NCBI RefSeq assembly: GCF_014648435.1
Contig: NZ_BMRC01000047.1
Coordinates: 1-53,719 of the forward strand
Source of the DNA: Nonomuraea spiralis
GTDB taxonomy: Bacteria; Actinomycetota; Actinomycetes; Streptosporangiales; Streptosporangiaceae
DNA: 53,719 nt
Direction: 5' to 3'
Shown: positions 7,856 through 15,820 of the stretch, piece by piece
How positions within the stretch are numbered: the stretch's first letter is position 1
Layout: each line of letters starts with the position of its first letter
Program-made: the position numbers and the translations under genes
The notes under the pieces: model-generated
Databases searched by the model: none
The model's input: only the letters and a program-made list of their open reading frames with translations
What the model was told of the DNA's origin: nothing

Positions 7856-8644
7856 TCAGGACTCCCGGCGGGCGACGGTCAGCAGGTGGCCGCTGACGCC
7901 CAGCAGCGAGGGCTCCGACTCCATCGAGCGCTGGGCGTCCAGGAGCAGGGTCCGGCGGGCGGGGTCGTCGAGCCAGTCGGCGACGTCGCCGTAGAGCCAG
8001 AAAGGGCCTTCCAGACCGTACTGCGCGGCGCCGGGGAGGCCGGCGTCGGCGAACTCGGCGCACACCTCGTCCGGCTGGTGGAAGTAGGCGGTGAATCCGC
8101 GCCGGGGTGAGCGCATGACGCCGTGCGCCGCGGCGGCTCGGGCCGCCTCCCGCTGGGGTTCCTCCAGGTACGTCCCCAGGTGGACGGTGTCGAGCACGGC
8201 CGCGTGCCGGTTGATGGTGGCCGCCGCCACGAGCCCGCCGGGTCGTACGGCGCGCCGCGCCTCGCGCAGGGCCCGCATCCGGTCGGCCCGTTCGGCCACA
8301 TGGTAGAGCGGGCCCAGCAGCAGAACGACGTCCGCGCCCTGATCGGGCACCGGCAGCCGGCGCGCGTCCCCAAGCGCGGCGCGCAGCCCCGGCACTCCGG
8401 CCGCCCGCTCCACGTGCAACGGGACCGGGTCGAGCAGGGTCACCTCGTAGCCGTCGGCCAGCAGCCATTCGGCGTGCACGCCGGTGCCGCCGCCGACGTC
8501 GAGGACTCTGGCCGGGGGTGGGGGCAGTGTGCGGCGGAGCACGTCCTGGGTGCGCCAGAACTCCAGGCGGCCGCGGCCCTCGCGTAGCCGATCATGCTCC
8601 AGGTCCTGTGCGTAGTAGGTCAGCACCTCGGGTGTCACGGTCAT
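7856..8644 (-). CDS. Class I SAM-dependent methyltransferase
   Basis: 262 residues. Motif I is ARVLDVGGGTGVHAEWL, the acidic residue ending strand beta2 is in VTLLDPVPLHVE, motif II region is ADVVLLLGPLYHVAERADR, and the post-motif RRAVRPGGLVAAATI is typical of Methyltransf_11/25 proteins. The LLGPLYHV segment is common in small-molecule methyltransferases. No substrate can be named. The ATG at 8644 lies inside a 22-base perfect palindrome, so expression is probably controlled by a dimeric repressor. Confidence 0.88.
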   Translation of the reverse strand: MTVTPEVLTYYAQDLEHDRLREGRGRLEFWRTQDVLRRTLPPPPARVLDVGGGTGVHAEWLLADGYEVTLLDPVPLHVERAAGVPGLRAALGDARRLPVPDQGADVVLLLGPLYHVAERADRMRALREARRAVRPGGLVAAATINRHAAVLDTVHLGTYLEEPQREAARAAAAHGVMRSPRRGFTAYFHQPDEVCAEFADAGLPGAAQYGLEGPFWLYGDVADWLDDPARRTLLLDAQRSMESEPSLLGVSGHLLTVARRES

Positions 8645-8659
8645 GATCGATCATGACCG
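8638..8659. promoter_or_regulatory. 22-bp perfect palindrome over the methyltransferase start codon
   Basis: Each 11-base half reads CGGTCATGATC and the other half is its exact reverse complement, centred on GATC|GATC between 8648 and 8649. It covers the start codon (8642-8644) and the 15 bases upstream. A repressor bound here would block initiation. No spacer is present, so it is unlikely to be a hairpin terminator. Confidence 0.7.
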
Positions 8660-8716
8660 GCCCGCCGCGCCGCGGGCAAAGGAATTAGCCGGACGCCGGA
8701 TCCCGCGCGCGTTTTC

Positions 8717-8750
8717 TTATCCAAGCGAATAAATTTATCCGCATGGATAA
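8717..8750. promoter_or_regulatory. TTATCC operator-like boxes and probable leaderless promoter
   Basis: TTATCC occurs at 8717-8722 and again at 8735-8740, and its reverse complement GGATAA at 8745-8750. The last two make TTATCC-GCAT-GGATAA, a 16-base dyad covering the ATG at 8743. TAAATT at 8730-8735 is seven bases before the ATG and would be the -10 box of a leaderless transcript. The dyad overlaps it, as expected for a repressor site. The TetR encoded just downstream is the obvious candidate. Confidence 0.55.
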
Positions 8751-9132
8751 CAACAAGGTCTGGCCGCTCGTCCGCGGTCTCTTCGTCGCCGTCCTCGTCG
8801 TCTCGATCGCGACGCTCGGCGTCGCCGCCGTCGTCGGCGGCAACTGGGTGGTGTGGGTACGCGCCGCCGCCGTCGCCGCGGCCTCCGCCTGGCTCGTCGC
8901 CCTCGCCGGACAGGCCGCGCGGGGCAGGCGGGCCGCCTACGTGCGCATCCGCTTCGTCTCCCTCGCCGCGCCCGTCGGCATCGTGCTCATCCTCCTCGCG
9001 CCGGACAGCGGCTATCCGCTGTGGATGAAGGCCGAGCAGGGCGTGGTCGGCCTCCTGGTCGCCGCCGTCGCGGTCGTCGTCAACCGACGTGCCGTGCGCG
9101 AGGCGTTCCCGAGGCGTGGCAAGCTGGGCTGA
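8743..9132 (+). CDS. Four-helix integral membrane protein of unknown function
   Basis: 129 residues, with hydrophobic segments at about 10-29, 33-52, 68-86 and 96-113, a short cytoplasmic N-terminus MDNNK and a basic tail RRAVREAFPRRGKLG. I recognise no named family. The stop is one base before the ATG of the TetR gene, so the two are almost surely co-transcribed. A membrane protein paired with an autoregulated TetR suggests a stress or drug-related role, but nothing in the sequence names a substrate. Confidence 0.75.
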   Translation: MDNNKVWPLVRGLFVAVLVVSIATLGVAAVVGGNWVVWVRAAAVAAASAWLVALAGQAARGRRAAYVRIRFVSLAAPVGIVLILLAPDSGYPLWMKAEQGVVGLLVAAVAVVVNRRAVREAFPRRGKLG

Positions 9133-9133
9133 C

Positions 9134-9730
9134 ATGGAGAGCTCCGGAACCCGTCAGGCGGCCACCGAGGCCCGGAAGGCCCAGATCGCCGCGGCGGCGA
9201 TCGCCGTGCTCGCCGAGCGGGGTTACGCGGAGACCACCTTCGACTCCATCTGCGAGCGCGCCGGGCTCAGCAGCAAGAGGCTCATCTCCTACCACTTCTC
9301 CACCAAGGACCAGCTCTTCGAGGCCGTCGTCCGGCAGGTCGTCACCGACGCCGCCGCCTCCATGCGGCCGGCGATCGAGGCCGCCTCCGGGGCCCGCGCC
9401 CAGCTTGAGGCGTTCATCAGGGCGAACGTCGCCTTCATCGCCGCCCACCCCGCCCACGTGCGCGCGGTCCAGCAGATCGCGTTCAACCGCACGCCCGTGG
9501 GGGGCGGTGAGCGGGACGCCGCGATCGGCCGGCTGGCCGCCCTGTTCGAGGACGGCCGGCGTACGGGGGCGTTCCGGGCGTTCGACAGCGTCCTGATGGC
9601 CATGGCCCTGCGCGCCGCCATCGACGCGGTGGCCGACCGGGTCGCCGGTGGCCTCGACCCCGACCACTGCGCCACCGAGCTCGTCGACCTCTTCGACCGG
9701 GCCACCGCGAAAACCCCGTCGCCGTCCTGA
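9134..9730 (+). CDS. TetR-family transcriptional regulator
   Basis: 198 residues. The N-terminal helix-turn-helix is well conserved (QIAAAAIAVLAERGYAETTFDSICERAGLSSKRLISYHFSTKDQLF), followed by an all-helical ligand-binding domain of normal length. It starts one base after the membrane-protein gene and has no Shine-Dalgarno of its own, consistent with coupling. The TTATCC dyad at 8735-8750 is the likely operator, which would make this an autorepressed pair. Confidence 0.9.
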   Translation: MESSGTRQAATEARKAQIAAAAIAVLAERGYAETTFDSICERAGLSSKRLISYHFSTKDQLFEAVVRQVVTDAAASMRPAIEAASGARAQLEAFIRANVAFIAAHPAHVRAVQQIAFNRTPVGGGERDAAIGRLAALFEDGRRTGAFRAFDSVLMAMALRAAIDAVADRVAGGLDPDHCATELVDLFDRATAKTPSPS

Positions 9731-9746
9731 CCGGCCGCCCGGCATC

Positions 9747-10292
9747 ATGGTCGTCATGCCGGGTCTGCCGGGTCTCGTCGATCCCTCCGAGCGGTTGCGG
9801 CCCTCGTTCCTGGCGGCGGTGGCCGAGTTCCGGGCCGACCGGGACTTCCCGGTCCCGTGGTTCGTCCAGGACGTCGATCCCGAGGCGCTGACCGGCCGGG
9901 CGGGCTTCGCCGCGTACGTGGCGCGGCTGCTCGGCGAGCGCACCGAGGCGGGCGTCCGCGACGGGTTCGTGCCCATGACGACGCTGTGGTGGGTGGACGG
10001 CGAACGTTTCCTGGGCAGGCTGGCCGTCCGCCACCGGCTCACCCCGGCGCTGGAGCGGCTGGGCGGCCACATCGGCTACGACGTGCGGCCCGGCGCCCGG
10101 CGGCGGGGGCACGCGACGGCGATGCTCGCGGCGGCGCTGCCGATCGCGCGGCGGCTGGGCGTCACCAGCGCGCTGGTCATGTGCGACCGGACGAACACCG
10201 CCTCCCGGCGCGTCATCGAGGCCAACGGCGGCCGGCTGCTCGACCTCACCGACCGCAAACGCCGCTACCTGGTGCCCACGGACCCCGCGTAG
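9747..10292 (+). CDS. GNAT-family N-acetyltransferase
   Basis: About 181 residues. It carries acetyl-CoA motif A as IGYDVRPGARRRGHATAMLAAAL (R/Q-x-x-G-x-G/A type) and motif B as VMCDRTNTASRRVIEANGGRL. The front part WWVDGERFLGRLAVRHRLTPAL matches the beta-strands before motif A. This layout is that of predicted acetyltransferases related to RimJ/RimL-type proteins. No Shine-Dalgarno is seen. ATG 9747 or ATG 9756 may be used; the latter gives MPGLPGLVDP. The substrate is unknown. Confidence 0.85.
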   Translation: MVVMPGLPGLVDPSERLRPSFLAAVAEFRADRDFPVPWFVQDVDPEALTGRAGFAAYVARLLGERTEAGVRDGFVPMTTLWWVDGERFLGRLAVRHRLTPALERLGGHIGYDVRPGARRRGHATAMLAAALPIARRLGVTSALVMCDRTNTASRRVIEANGGRLLDLTDRKRRYLVPTDPA

Positions 10293-10323
10293 CCGCCTCC
10301 TGGGCGCCCGGTTCCGACGGCGG

Positions 10324-11217
10324 TCAGCCCGCCGTCCACGGGCGGAGCTTGTCGGGGTTGCGTACGGCCCAGAAGTGCCTGATCCGGTCGTTCACCACCT
10401 CGAAGGCCATCACCACCACCGTGACGCCGTCCTGCTGGGCCACCAGGCCGGGCTGGCCGTTGACCGTGCGCTCCAGGATCGTCAGGCCCGGCGCCCGCTC
10501 GGCGAGGTCGACCAGGTAGCGCGCGATCCGCTCGCCGCCCTCGACCGGCTCCAGCACGGCGCTGACCAGGCCGCCGCCGTCGGCGACGCCGGTGGCGTCG
10601 GGATCGAGCAGGGCGACCAGGGCCTTGATGTCCTTGGCCTCCCACGCCTGCTTGAACCCCCGGACGATGCCCGCCTGCCGGGCCACCGGCGTCACCGGGG
10701 CCCGCGCGGCCCGGATACGGCCGCGGGCCGAGGAGGCCAGCTGGCGGCAGGCCGCCGGAGTACGGCCGACGACCTCGGCCACCTCGGCGAAGGGGTAGCG
10801 GAAGACGTCGTGCAGGATGAACGCGACCCGCTCGGCCGGGGTCATCGACTCCAGGACGACGAGGAAGGCCATGTTGACCGACTCGTCCAGGGTCACCCGG
10901 TCGGCCGGGTCGTCGCCGGGCCATTCCGCGCGGTCCGGGAGCGGTTCGGGGATCCATTCGCCGACGTAGCGCTCGCGGCGGGCACGCGCCGAGCCGAGCA
11001 GGTCCAGGCAGATACGCCCGGCGACCCTGGTCAGCCAGGCGCCCGGGACGTCGATCGCCTCCTGCTGCTCCCGCGACATGGCGTACCAGCGGGCGTAGGT
11101 CTCCTGGACGACGTCCTCGGCGTCGGCCAGCGAGCCCAGCAGCCGGTAGGCCAGGTTGATGAGCTGCCGCCGCTCGCTCATGATCGCGTCCAGGCCAGGG
11201 TCGGATGGGGTGGTCAT
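10324..11217 (-). CDS. sigJ: ECF41-family RNA polymerase sigma factor with C-terminal SnoaL-like domain
   Basis: 297 residues. Sigma region 2 (about 10-75) contains LADAEDVVQETYARWYAM. Region 4 (about 125-175) contains LTPAERVAFILHDVFRYPFAEVAEVVGRTPAACRQL-type sequence. The fused SnoaL-like domain (about 180-297) carries the ECF41 landmarks: WIPEPL in the linker, DGGG in ATGVADGGGLVSA, and NPDKL near the end. In ECF41 proteins this domain replaces an anti-sigma factor and tunes activity. The start at 11217 leaves a 152-base divergent gap with the YceI gene containing mirror-image promoter arms. Typical targets of this group are carboxymuconolactone decarboxylases, oxidoreductases and epimerases; such genes occur elsewhere in this window. 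The symbol is by family likeness only. Confidence 0.9.
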   Translation of the reverse strand: MTTPSDPGLDAIMSERRQLINLAYRLLGSLADAEDVVQETYARWYAMSREQQEAIDVPGAWLTRVAGRICLDLLGSARARRERYVGEWIPEPLPDRAEWPGDDPADRVTLDESVNMAFLVVLESMTPAERVAFILHDVFRYPFAEVAEVVGRTPAACRQLASSARGRIRAARAPVTPVARQAGIVRGFKQAWEAKDIKALVALLDPDATGVADGGGLVSAVLEPVEGGERIARYLVDLAERAPGLTILERTVNGQPGLVAQQDGVTVVVMAFEVVNDRIRHFWAVRNPDKLRPWTAG

Positions 11218-11258
11218 GGTGTCGCCGGCCTTCCTCGTGTCGTGTTCGTCCTGCGGCA

Positions 11259-11330
11259 GTACGACGAGACGGCCCCGCCAAACGTCAGGCCGTACGCCGC
11301 CTGACATTCGGCGGCGGTGCGTCGTCGTAC
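11259..11330. promoter_or_regulatory. Mirror-image divergent promoter between the ECF41 sigma gene and yceI
   Basis: Two 32-base arms (11259-11290 and 11299-11330) are inverted copies with 25 of 32 identical positions, around the 8-base spacer CGTACGCC. Reading outwards, each arm gives CCTGAC(A/G), exactly 16 bases, then CGTC. On the plus strand these are 11300-11306 and 11323-11326; on the minus strand 11289-11283 and 11266-11263. CGTC at this spacing is the -10 element reported for ECF41 promoters. The CGTC boxes lie 43 and 45 bases before the two start codons. Autoregulation plus control of yceI is inferred. Confidence 0.65.
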
Positions 11331-11369
11331 GACCGAGACGGCACCCTTCCCCTCCAGGAGCGAACAGCG

Positions 11370-11897
11370 ATGACCAGCACGACCAGCCTCAGCACGCTCA
11401 CCGGCGACTACGTGATCGACCCCACCGGCACCCGGATCGGCTTCGTCGCCCGGCACACGATGGCCTCCAGGGTACGCGGGCGGTTCGACGACTTCGAAGG
11501 CGCTCTGCGCCTCGACGGCGACGACCCGTCGAGGTCCGATGTCCGGCTCGCGATCCGGTCGCACAGCATCCGCACCGGCAGCGAGCAGCGCGACGGGCAC
11601 CTGCGCGGCAGGTTCCTGCGCGTCGGCGACCACCCGTCCATCACCTTCACCTCGACCGGCGCCGAACGGACCGGCGAGGCCGCGTTCCGGCTCACCGGCG
11701 ACCTGACCATGTGCGGCGTGACCCAGCCGGTCGCCCTGGACCTCACGCTGACCGGCGACGGCGACCGGGTCCGCTTCGGCGGCGGCGCCACGATCGACCG
11801 CCTGGACTGGGGCGTCAACTGGAACGCCGCGACCGCGCTCCTGGTCGCCCGAAAGGTGGTGCTGGAACTCGACGTCACCGCGACCCGCCGCCCCTGA
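11370..11897 (+). CDS. YceI-family lipid-binding protein
   Basis: 175 residues forming the YceI lipocalin-like beta-barrel: DYVIDPTGTRIGFVARHTM at the start, RFDDFEGALRLDGDDP, LRGRFLRVGDHPSITFTST and TGDLTMCGVTQPVALDLT are all classic blocks. There is no signal peptide, as in many actinobacterial members. The family binds isoprenoid or amphiphilic molecules such as polyprenyl quinones. An AGGAG Shine-Dalgarno stands nine bases before the ATG. It shares a mirror-image promoter with the sigma gene, so it is probably a direct ECF41 target. Confidence 0.93.
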   Translation: MTSTTSLSTLTGDYVIDPTGTRIGFVARHTMASRVRGRFDDFEGALRLDGDDPSRSDVRLAIRSHSIRTGSEQRDGHLRGRFLRVGDHPSITFTSTGAERTGEAAFRLTGDLTMCGVTQPVALDLTLTGDGDRVRFGGGATIDRLDWGVNWNAATALLVARKVVLELDVTATRRP

Positions 11898-11947
11898 CCC
11901 CGGAAGCCCTGGGTTCCGGAGGACGGCCCGGGTAGGGGTCAGGGGCG
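11889..11947. terminator. Bidirectional terminator with both stop codons in the stem
   Basis: CGCCCCTGACCCC (11889-11901) and its exact reverse complement (11935-11947) form 13-base arms. The left arm holds the yceI stop (11895-11897) and the right arm holds the stop of the convergent deacetylase gene. An inner hairpin CCGGAA/TTCCGG (left arm 11900-11905) lies inside. No T-run is present, as is common in actinomycetes. Confidence 0.7.
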
Positions 11948-12835
11948 CTGCCCGCGTTGCGCGGCCCGCAGGTCCAGCCAGCCGATCATCTTGACGTCCT
12001 CGGCGTCCAGGACCTCGCGGACGTCGGGGTCGGTGAACAGGCCCAGCTCCCACCCGCGCTTGGCCGCGCCCGGCATGATCGCGCGCAGCTCGTCGGTGTC
12101 CTCGAAGGGATGGATGTAGATCTCCGTCACACCCGGCCGCAGCGCGCGCAGCAGCTCGATCATGTCCTTCTTGAGCGAGTCGTAGTCCTCGCCGTCGGAC
12201 TGGTGGAAGGGCAGCGACCACAGGTGGTCGAGGATCACCACCCCGGCCTCGTCGGCGGCCGCGGCCAGGGCCCGCGCCACGGGCTCCAGTTCCTCCGGCG
12301 CGCCGGTGCCCGCCAGTGAGCGGGGCAGGCGGAAGGGCAGGCCGTACTCGGCGCACACCGGTAGGACGACGTCCAGGAAGTGGCGTCCGGTGGCCAGGCC
12401 GTACAGGCTGCCCATGTGGTTGTCGGCGTGGGAGGGGTCCAGGCCGAGCGCGACGGCCTTGCGGATCTGGTTGACGATCTCGATCCGGACCTCGTCCGGG
12501 TCGGCGGCCCGTTCGAAGGAGGCGCAGTCGCGGGGGAAGCAGCCGCTCTCGTCCACCAGGGTGGTGACGGGGTGGTCCCGGGTGACCGGGCCCCAGCGGT
12601 AGCCCTCCCACTCGCTGGTCAGCGTCAGGTGCACCCCGACGTCGAAGCCCTTGGCCTCGGCGGCGGCCTGCGGCGCCCACGGGCAGGGCGTCATCAGCGT
12701 GGCCGAACTGATCGCCCCGGCGCGCAGGAGCGAGGTGATGCCGAGGTTGGCCGACCTGCTCATGCCGTAGTCGTCGGCGTTGACGATGAGCAGCCGGTCG
12801 TCGGGGGCGTGGCCGAGCCGGGAGGCGAGCGTCAT
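11939..12835 (-). CDS. ChbG/HpnK-type (YdjC) carbohydrate deacetylase
   Basis: 298 residues. The metal site signature is plain: LLIVNADDYGMSRSANLGI (two Asp), VGVHLTLTSEW (His), and DPSHADNHMGSLYG (His, Asp, His). The C-terminal part VTEIYIHPFEDTDELRAI carries the last conserved His. Members remove N-acetyl groups from chitobiose, hopanoid or other amino-sugar conjugates. The ATG at 12835 is preceded by AAGGG. A second, decayed YdjC-type relic lies at 43765-43943. The 281 bases upstream (12836-13116) hold no gene I can support. Confidence 0.9.
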   Translation of the reverse strand: MTLASRLGHAPDDRLLIVNADDYGMSRSANLGITSLLRAGAISSATLMTPCPWAPQAAAEAKGFDVGVHLTLTSEWEGYRWGPVTRDHPVTTLVDESGCFPRDCASFERAADPDEVRIEIVNQIRKAVALGLDPSHADNHMGSLYGLATGRHFLDVVLPVCAEYGLPFRLPRSLAGTGAPEELEPVARALAAAADEAGVVILDHLWSLPFHQSDGEDYDSLKKDMIELLRALRPGVTEIYIHPFEDTDELRAIMPGAAKRGWELGLFTDPDVREVLDAEDVKMIGWLDLRAAQRGQRP

Positions 12836-13116
12836 CAGGAGACCCTTCGTAGGTGAGGCCGGTGGACGGTCGGGGAGCGGTGGCGACCGCGGTGTCGACT
12901 GCGGTGGCGGCCTCGCGGGCGGGCCGGATCGCCGGTCACGGCAGGCTCGGGCCCGACGCCCGGCACCATGGACGCGCTCATCCCGGTCACCCACCCCGGC
13001 CCCCCGCCGAAGCGCCCGCCGGGCGCCCGCCTGGTACCGCTGGCTCACGAGTCCTCACGGCCGTAGGCAGGTCAGCAAGATTCCTCCCCAGATCGTGCAG
13101 TACCCGACAACCCTCG

Positions 13117-14298
13117 TCAAGGACCCGAAGGCGCCGAGAACGGCCCGCCGGAGCCGAAGGCCAGCTCGGCGAAGCGGTCGCCGATGCGCAGGTGGGCGGC
13201 CGCGTCCGGATGGAGGCCGTCCGGGAGCGGCAGCTCGTCGAAGTCCGCCTCGCCGTAGAGGGCGCGGCCGTCGAGGTGGTGCAGGTTCGGGTCCTCGGCC
13301 GCCCGCAGGCGTACGACGCCGGCCAGCTCCTCCCGGATCACGCCGAGGGTCAGCTTCCCGGCGGCGCGCTCGGCGGGGTCGCCGGTGGCCAGGAACCGTA
13401 CGCGCCCGTTCCGCAGCGCGGCCGGGTCGAAGGCGCTGGGCCCCGGGGTGACCTCGTGGACGGGACAGTAGAGGGGCGAGACGACCAGCAGCGGCGTGCG
13501 GGGATGCCCCTCGCGGACGGTGTCGAGGAACCCGTGCACCGCCGGGGTGAAGGCACGCAGGCGCATCAGGTCGGCGTTGACCAGGTTGATGCCGATCTTG
13601 AGGCTGATCAGGTCGGCGGGCGTGTCCCGGACGGCCCGCGCGGTGAACGGGTCGAGCAGCGCGTTCCCGCCCAGCCCCAGGTTGACCAGCTCGACCGCGC
13701 CGAGCCCGGCCGCACGGGCGGGCCAGGTGGCGGTGGGGCTCGCGGCGTCCGACCCCTGGCTGATCGAGCTGCCGTGGTGCAGCCACACCCGCCGCCCCCG
13801 GTCCGGCACGGGCTGCACGGCGGCGTCGGTGCGCAGGGCGACGAGCTCGGTGGTCTCGTTGTGCGGGAGCCAGATCTCGACGTCCTTGAGACGGCCGGGC
13901 AGGCCGGTGAAACGCAGGGTGCCGGACGGGCCCGCGCTGTGCGTGGCGGCGCCCGTGGCCAGGTCGACGGTCAGGGTGTCGCCCCCGCTCACGCCGGCCT
14001 GGGCGGTGAGGCGGCCGTCGACGAGCAGGTCGTACACGCCGTCCGGGCGCGGCGGGACGCCGGTGTAGACGCGCCGGGTGCGCAGCGTGTCCAGCTCGAC
14101 GGCGGTGGCGGCGGTGCGGAAGGCCAGCCGCACCCCGGAGGGCTGCGACTCCGCCATGGCCAGCCGCGGGTCGGCGCACTGGGCGCGGGCGCGGGCGGGC
14201 AGCCGGTGCGGCAGCAGGCCGTGCTCGGTGCGTTCCAGGTCGAGGGCGCCGCGCAGGAGGCTCGCGGTGATGGGCGTGGTGATCCAGTCGGCGGGCAT
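13117..14298 (-). CDS. SGNH/GDSL-family hydrolase with N-terminal beta-sandwich
   Basis: 393 residues without a signal peptide. The N-terminal half (about 1-165) is a jelly-roll-like domain. The SGNH domain starts at VWLHHGSSISQGSDA (GxSxxxG-type block I with the nucleophile Ser). LVNLGLGGNALLDPF gives the Gly block, LISLKIGINLVNAD the Asn block and LPDGLHPDAAAHLRIGDRFAE the Asp-His block. The architecture fits carbohydrate esterases of the acetyl-xylan or related type. A GGAAG Shine-Dalgarno precedes the ATG. It faces a P450 gene divergently. Confidence 0.88.
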   Translation of the reverse strand: MPADWITTPITASLLRGALDLERTEHGLLPHRLPARARAQCADPRLAMAESQPSGVRLAFRTAATAVELDTLRTRRVYTGVPPRPDGVYDLLVDGRLTAQAGVSGGDTLTVDLATGAATHSAGPSGTLRFTGLPGRLKDVEIWLPHNETTELVALRTDAAVQPVPDRGRRVWLHHGSSISQGSDAASPTATWPARAAGLGAVELVNLGLGGNALLDPFTARAVRDTPADLISLKIGINLVNADLMRLRAFTPAVHGFLDTVREGHPRTPLLVVSPLYCPVHEVTPGPSAFDPAALRNGRVRFLATGDPAERAAGKLTLGVIREELAGVVRLRAAEDPNLHHLDGRALYGEADFDELPLPDGLHPDAAAHLRIGDRFAELAFGSGGPFSAPSGP

Positions 14299-14436
14299 GG
14301 TGATCTTCCGGTTCGTACGGCGTGTCCCGGCCGGGCGGCTCCCGGGAGCCTTCCCGGCAACCGTACCGGGTGGGCCCGCGCGGCTCGCCGGGCCGGTGCC
14401 CTTGCCCCGGGGGCGCGTCCGCGAGACGGTGGCCTG

Positions 14437-15717
14437 GTGCGTGACATCCCCGGTCCACCCCCTCAGGCAGACGGCGGGCTGAGCGCGATCTCGGCCGCGG
14501 GCGGCCTGCACACCTACCAGCTCGAACTGCACGAACGGTACGGCCCGCTGGTCCGCTTCCAGCTCCCCGGCGCGCCGGCGGCGATCTCGGTGGCCGATCC
14601 CGTGCTGCTGGAGGCCACGGCCGCGATCGACAAGCGCCCCGACAAGCTCTTCGAGTTCCTGGAGCCTCTCTGCGAGGCCGGCAACCTGCAGACGCTCCCC
14701 GCCGCCGAGCACGGCCCCTTCCGTCGTGTCCTGCTCTCGGTCCTGGCCGGACGCCGCTCGCACGAGGCGCACTTCGCCGGCTTCGTCACCCTGGCCACCG
14801 AGCTGGCCGACCGCTGGGAACGCCGCGCCGCCGACGGCCCGGTGGCCCTCCAGCACGACCTGAGCGAGCTGTCCCTGCGCATGATCGCCCAGTACGCCCT
14901 GGGCGGCGGCCTCGCCGACCCCGCCCGGGTGGTGAGCGCGTTCGAGACCGTGCTGACCGTGTACCTGGGCCGCCTGTACGAGCGCGGCGACGACGCGGCC
15001 CGGGGTGAGCGGGCGCTGGCGTACCTGCGCGAGGTCGTGGACGGGGTGCTGGCGCGCGGCGGCAGCGAACTGGTCACCGCCCTGGCCGAGGCGGACATGT
15101 CGCCCGCGCGGATCAGGGACACCGTGCTCATGATCATGCTCGCGGCCCACCACACCACCGGCGTGGCCGTCTCCTGGACGCTCCATCTGCTGGCCGGCAA
15201 CCCCGGCCCCGCCGCCCGGGTGGCCGCCGAGGTGGACGACGTGCTCGGCGCGCGCCCCGCCCCCGAGTACGCCGACCTGCGCCGCCTGACGTACCTGGAG
15301 ATGGCGCTCAAGGAGTCGATGCGCCTCTACCCGCCCGGCCCGTACGGCGCCCGCGAGACCACCGAGGACCTCCTCCTCGGCCCCCACCGCGTCCCGGCGG
15401 GCACCACGATCTTCTACCCCTTCTGGGCCGTGCACCTCGACCCGCGCCACTGGCCCGACCCGCACGCGTTCAGGCCCGGCAGGTTCACCCCCGAGGAGCA
15501 GGCCGCCCGCCCCCGCTACGCCTACCTCCCGTTCGGCCTCGGGCCGCGCGGCTGCGAGGGGGCGAGCCTGGCCATGGTCGAGACCCAGCTGGTGCTGGCG
15601 GTGCTGCTCAGGAGGTTCGCCTTCGAGCCGGTCGAGGACCACCCGGTGACGCCGGTCGAACGTTTCGTCCTGTGGGCCGAGCACGACATCCGGCTGCGCC
15701 TGACCCGCCGCCCGTAG
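14437..15717 (+). CDS. Cytochrome P450
   Basis: A soluble P450 of 426 residues. The heme loop is PFGLGPRGCEGASLAM with the axial Cys, the K-helix ExxR is KESMRLYPPG, and the PERF-like region is FRPGRFTPEE. The I-helix oxygen-activation motif reads LAAHHTT where AGx(D/E)TT is usual: the acidic residue is His. The SRYGPLVRF-like start (HERYGPLVRFQLPG) resembles CYP4/CYP102-like bacterial members that act on fatty-acid-like or terpenoid substrates. GTG 14437 gives VRDIPGPPP, the usual proline-rich start, but it lacks a clear Shine-Dalgarno. No redox partner is encoded nearby. Confidence 0.9.
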   Translation: MRDIPGPPPQADGGLSAISAAGGLHTYQLELHERYGPLVRFQLPGAPAAISVADPVLLEATAAIDKRPDKLFEFLEPLCEAGNLQTLPAAEHGPFRRVLLSVLAGRRSHEAHFAGFVTLATELADRWERRAADGPVALQHDLSELSLRMIAQYALGGGLADPARVVSAFETVLTVYLGRLYERGDDAARGERALAYLREVVDGVLARGGSELVTALAEADMSPARIRDTVLMIMLAAHHTTGVAVSWTLHLLAGNPGPAARVAAEVDDVLGARPAPEYADLRRLTYLEMALKESMRLYPPGPYGARETTEDLLLGPHRVPAGTTIFYPFWAVHLDPRHWPDPHAFRPGRFTPEEQAARPRYAYLPFGLGPRGCEGASLAMVETQLVLAVLLRRFAFEPVEDHPVTPVERFVLWAEHDIRLRLTRRP

Positions 15718-15820
15718 AGGCCGGACGGGTGTGGCGGGGCTTGCCTCGGCGTGCCCGCTGTCATATGAGTGATGCACGCTCGTTCGGACCCCACCGGCAC
15801 ACTCATGCACGGGAGAGTCG

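Noticed and set aside
12968..13066. A 32-residue plus-strand frame starting MDALIPVTHPGPPPK
   Set aside because: GC3-rich, but no Shine-Dalgarno, no family and Pro-rich composition. It lies in a gap where chance frames are long because of the high GC.
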